DNA of 7,382 bases, from contig JARFUL010000090.1 in the NCBI GenBank assembly GCA_029289015.1, positions 1 through 7,382 on the forward strand. The letters are read 5' to 3'. The stretch is from Syntrophobacteria bacterium (GTDB taxonomy: Bacteria > Desulfobacterota > Syntrophobacteria > JARFUL01). The position numbers and the translations under genes are program-made. This document shows positions 6,365-7,382 of the stretch, piece after piece. Positions within the stretch are counted from its first letter, which is position 1. Each line of letters begins with the position of its first letter. The notes under the pieces are model-generated. The model was not told where the DNA came from. It ran no database searches and worked only from the letters and a program-made list of their open reading frames with translations.

Positions 6365-6443
6365 CATCGGCGTCGGGTTCTATTTGCCCATATTTGGACA
6401 AAGACCCGTTTTAAAATCTGAACCAATACGCAGGAATGAAGCC

Positions 6444-6836
6444 ATGGATGTGGTAGTTTCGAAAGATATGGTCGAGAAGATCGCCAATGTTTTAGACACG
6501 GAGCTCTTACGGGGTGCGGGTGCAGACTGCACGCTCCTGGTGGACCGGGGCGGCAACCTCATCGCGACGAGGGGCGACCCGGCCAACCTCGACGTGGTGG
6601 CTCTGGCCGCGCTCAGTGCGGCCAACTTCGGGGCCACCGCAGAGATGGCCAAGCTGATAGGTGAAGAAGACTTCACCCTCCTCTTCCACAAGGGCAAGAA
6701 CGAGAACATGCACTTCACCAGCGTCGGCAGCGGTTTTATCCTCATCACCCTCTTTGGCAAAGACGTGGCTCTGGGCGTTATTCGTCTGAAGACCGCCAGG
6801 GTGGCCGATGATCTGGGGCCTATTCTCGGAGGATGA
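6444..6836 (+). CDS. mglB: MglB-like Roadblock/LC7 domain protein
   Basis: Single-domain Roadblock/LC7 protein of 130 residues. In Myxococcus xanthus, MglB is the GTPase-activating partner of MglA and controls cell polarity. Visible family pattern: an N-terminal helix (about 7-22), the strand CTLLVDRGGNLIATRG (29-44), the helix DVVALAALSAANFGATAEMAKLIGE (50-74, in two parts), the strand FTLLFHKGKNENMHFTSVG and FILITLFGKDVALGVIRLK (98-116), and a final helix. There is no signal peptide. The start is ATG 6444, with AGGA (6432-6435) 8 nt upstream. An in-frame GTG at 6348 would add 32 residues from the AT-rich promoter region and is rejected. It ends 3 nt before mglA, whose Shine-Dalgarno lies in its last codons. 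The family is certain; the MglB role rests on the adjacent mglA. It is shorter than M. xanthus MglB (about 159 residues). Confidence 0.9.
   Translation: MDVVVSKDMVEKIANVLDTELLRGAGADCTLLVDRGGNLIATRGDPANLDVVALAALSAANFGATAEMAKLIGEEDFTLLFHKGKNENMHFTSVGSGFILITLFGKDVALGVIRLKTARVADDLGPILGG
6828..6832 (+). promoter_or_regulatory. Shine-Dalgarno of mglA inside the end of mglB
   Basis: GGAGG (6828-6832) overlaps the two final glycine codons of mglB and lies 7 nt before TTG at 6840. It supports the TTG start and suggests translational coupling of the two genes. Confidence 0.8.
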
Positions 6837-6839
6837 TCG

Positions 6840-7382
6840 TTGGCGTTTATCGATCTGAGCAAGAACGAGATTCAGTGCAAGGTTGTCTACTACGGCACCG
6901 GGCGGGGTGGAAAGACCACCAACCTTCTCTACATCCACCAGGCCATGAGCGAAAACGTCCGGGGAAAGATGGTGACCATAGACACCAAGGGCGATAGGAC
7001 CCTGTTTTTCGACTTTCTGCCGCTCTCCCTGGGCACCATCAAGAACTTCAACGTCAGGATTCAGCTCTACACTGTTCCCGGACAGGTGATCTTCAACGCC
7101 ACCCGGAAGCTGGTTCTAAAGGGGGTGGACGGCGTGGTCTTCGTGGCCGACTCCCTCAAGGTTCAGAAGTCCAAGAACGTGGACAGCCTGGAGAACCTCG
7201 GGGAGAACCTCGCGGAGCAGAACATGGACATAAGCGAGATACCCCTCGCTCTCCAGTTCAACAAGAGGGACCTCGAGAACTCCAAGATCCCGGTTCTGGG
7301 CCTAGAGGAGATGGACCAGGACCTGAACTCGCTGCTCAAGGAGCCCGTGCCCTGGTTCCCCGCTTCCGCGGTGAAGGGCGAC
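6840..7382 (+). CDS. mglA: MglA-like Ras-family GTPase (3' end outside window)
   Basis: Small GTPase that acts as a nucleotide-dependent polarity switch in M. xanthus; MglB is its GAP. All 181 codons to the window edge are open, and MglA is about 195 residues, so only the C-terminal tip is missing. Motifs: P-loop GTGRGGKT (19-26); switch I DRTLFFDFLPLSLG (52-65) with R53 and T54; G3 TVPGQ (78-82), where T78 replaces the usual Asp of DxxG, an MglA hallmark; G4 NKRD (141-144); G5 SAV (176-178). From the TTG start these positions coincide with the M. xanthus numbers I remember (R53, T78, Q82, N141), which confirms the start at 6840. The P-loop middle (T-G-R-G) differs from the usual MglA P-G-L-C. 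The gene lies 3 nt after mglB, with GGAGG inside the mglB end. Confidence 0.94.
   Translation, partial: MAFIDLSKNEIQCKVVYYGTGRGGKTTNLLYIHQAMSENVRGKMVTIDTKGDRTLFFDFLPLSLGTIKNFNVRIQLYTVPGQVIFNATRKLVLKGVDGVVFVADSLKVQKSKNVDSLENLGENLAEQNMDISEIPLALQFNKRDLENSKIPVLGLEEMDQDLNSLLKEPVPWFPASAVKGD

Larger units (their letters stand above)
6151..6443 (+). other. AT-rich intergenic region between merR-type gene and mglB
   Basis: This 293-nt stretch is clearly richer in A and T than the flanking genes. I find no tRNA, no protein gene and no convincing terminator after the merR-type gene. It holds two promoter candidates (6252-6280 and 6335-6364) and two inverted repeats (6264-6308 and 6312-6347). It also holds an imperfect direct repeat in which ATAGCT is followed by CAAAGA: 6289-6300 without a gap and 6326-6342 with a 5-nt gap. 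It marks a break between the translation cluster and the MglBA unit. Confidence 0.7.

Noticed and set aside
6348..6443. N-terminal extension of MglB from GTG 6348
   Set aside because: The extra 32 residues come from AT-rich promoter sequence containing TATAAT, have no family match and no good ribosome-binding site; ATG 6444 has AGGA 8 nt upstream.
6151..6443. tRNA gene behind the merR-type gene
   Set aside because: No cloverleaf, no T-arm GTTCRA with matching stem and no acceptor pairing could be found.

Overview
The window is a GC-rich bacterial chromosome segment with every supported gene on the + strand. It carries the widely conserved translation cluster thrS-infC-rpmI-rplT-pheS-pheT, followed by a MerR-type regulator and then a MglB/MglA-type polarity-switch pair. 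Dense AGG (Arg) and ATA (Ile) codons in an otherwise GC-rich sequence, a MerR gene directly behind pheT, and adjacent mglB-mglA all suggest a deltaproteobacterial-type lineage (Desulfobacterota, Myxococcota or a neighbouring uncultured phylum). I cannot place it more finely from sequence alone.

Layout. 1-1167 is the C-terminal ~60% of threonyl-tRNA synthetase. 1205-1717 is infC (IF3), which appears to start at the non-canonical codon AUA behind a strong Shine-Dalgarno sequence. 1718-2056 is a 339-nt gap with a possible terminator, a strong promoter candidate (TTGACA-N17-GATTAT) and a ~240-nt leader before rpmI (L35). rplT (L20), pheS and pheT follow tightly. PheT is 696 residues and lacks the N-terminal OB-fold (EMAP/tRNA-binding) domain that is inserted in typical bacterial PheT. 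The merR-type gene begins within or just after the pheT end. 6151-6443 is a 293-nt AT-rich intergenic region with an extended -10 promoter candidate, a second perfect TATAAT box and two 7-bp inverted repeats. Then come mglB (6444-6836) and mglA (TTG start at 6840), which runs off the window with all 181 visible codons open.

How the genes work together. thrS, infC, rpmI, rplT, pheS and pheT supply two aminoacyl-tRNA synthetases, an initiation factor and two 50S proteins. Two features look like local control points: the AUA start of infC (IF3 monitors start codons and can repress itself) and the long rpmI leader (L20 represses this operon in other bacteria). MglB and MglA belong to a separate, separately promoted unit, a small Ras-like GTPase with its GAP. 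Most of the window is core housekeeping DNA. I see no CRISPR array, insertion sequence, tRNA or rRNA gene, prophage or defence system.
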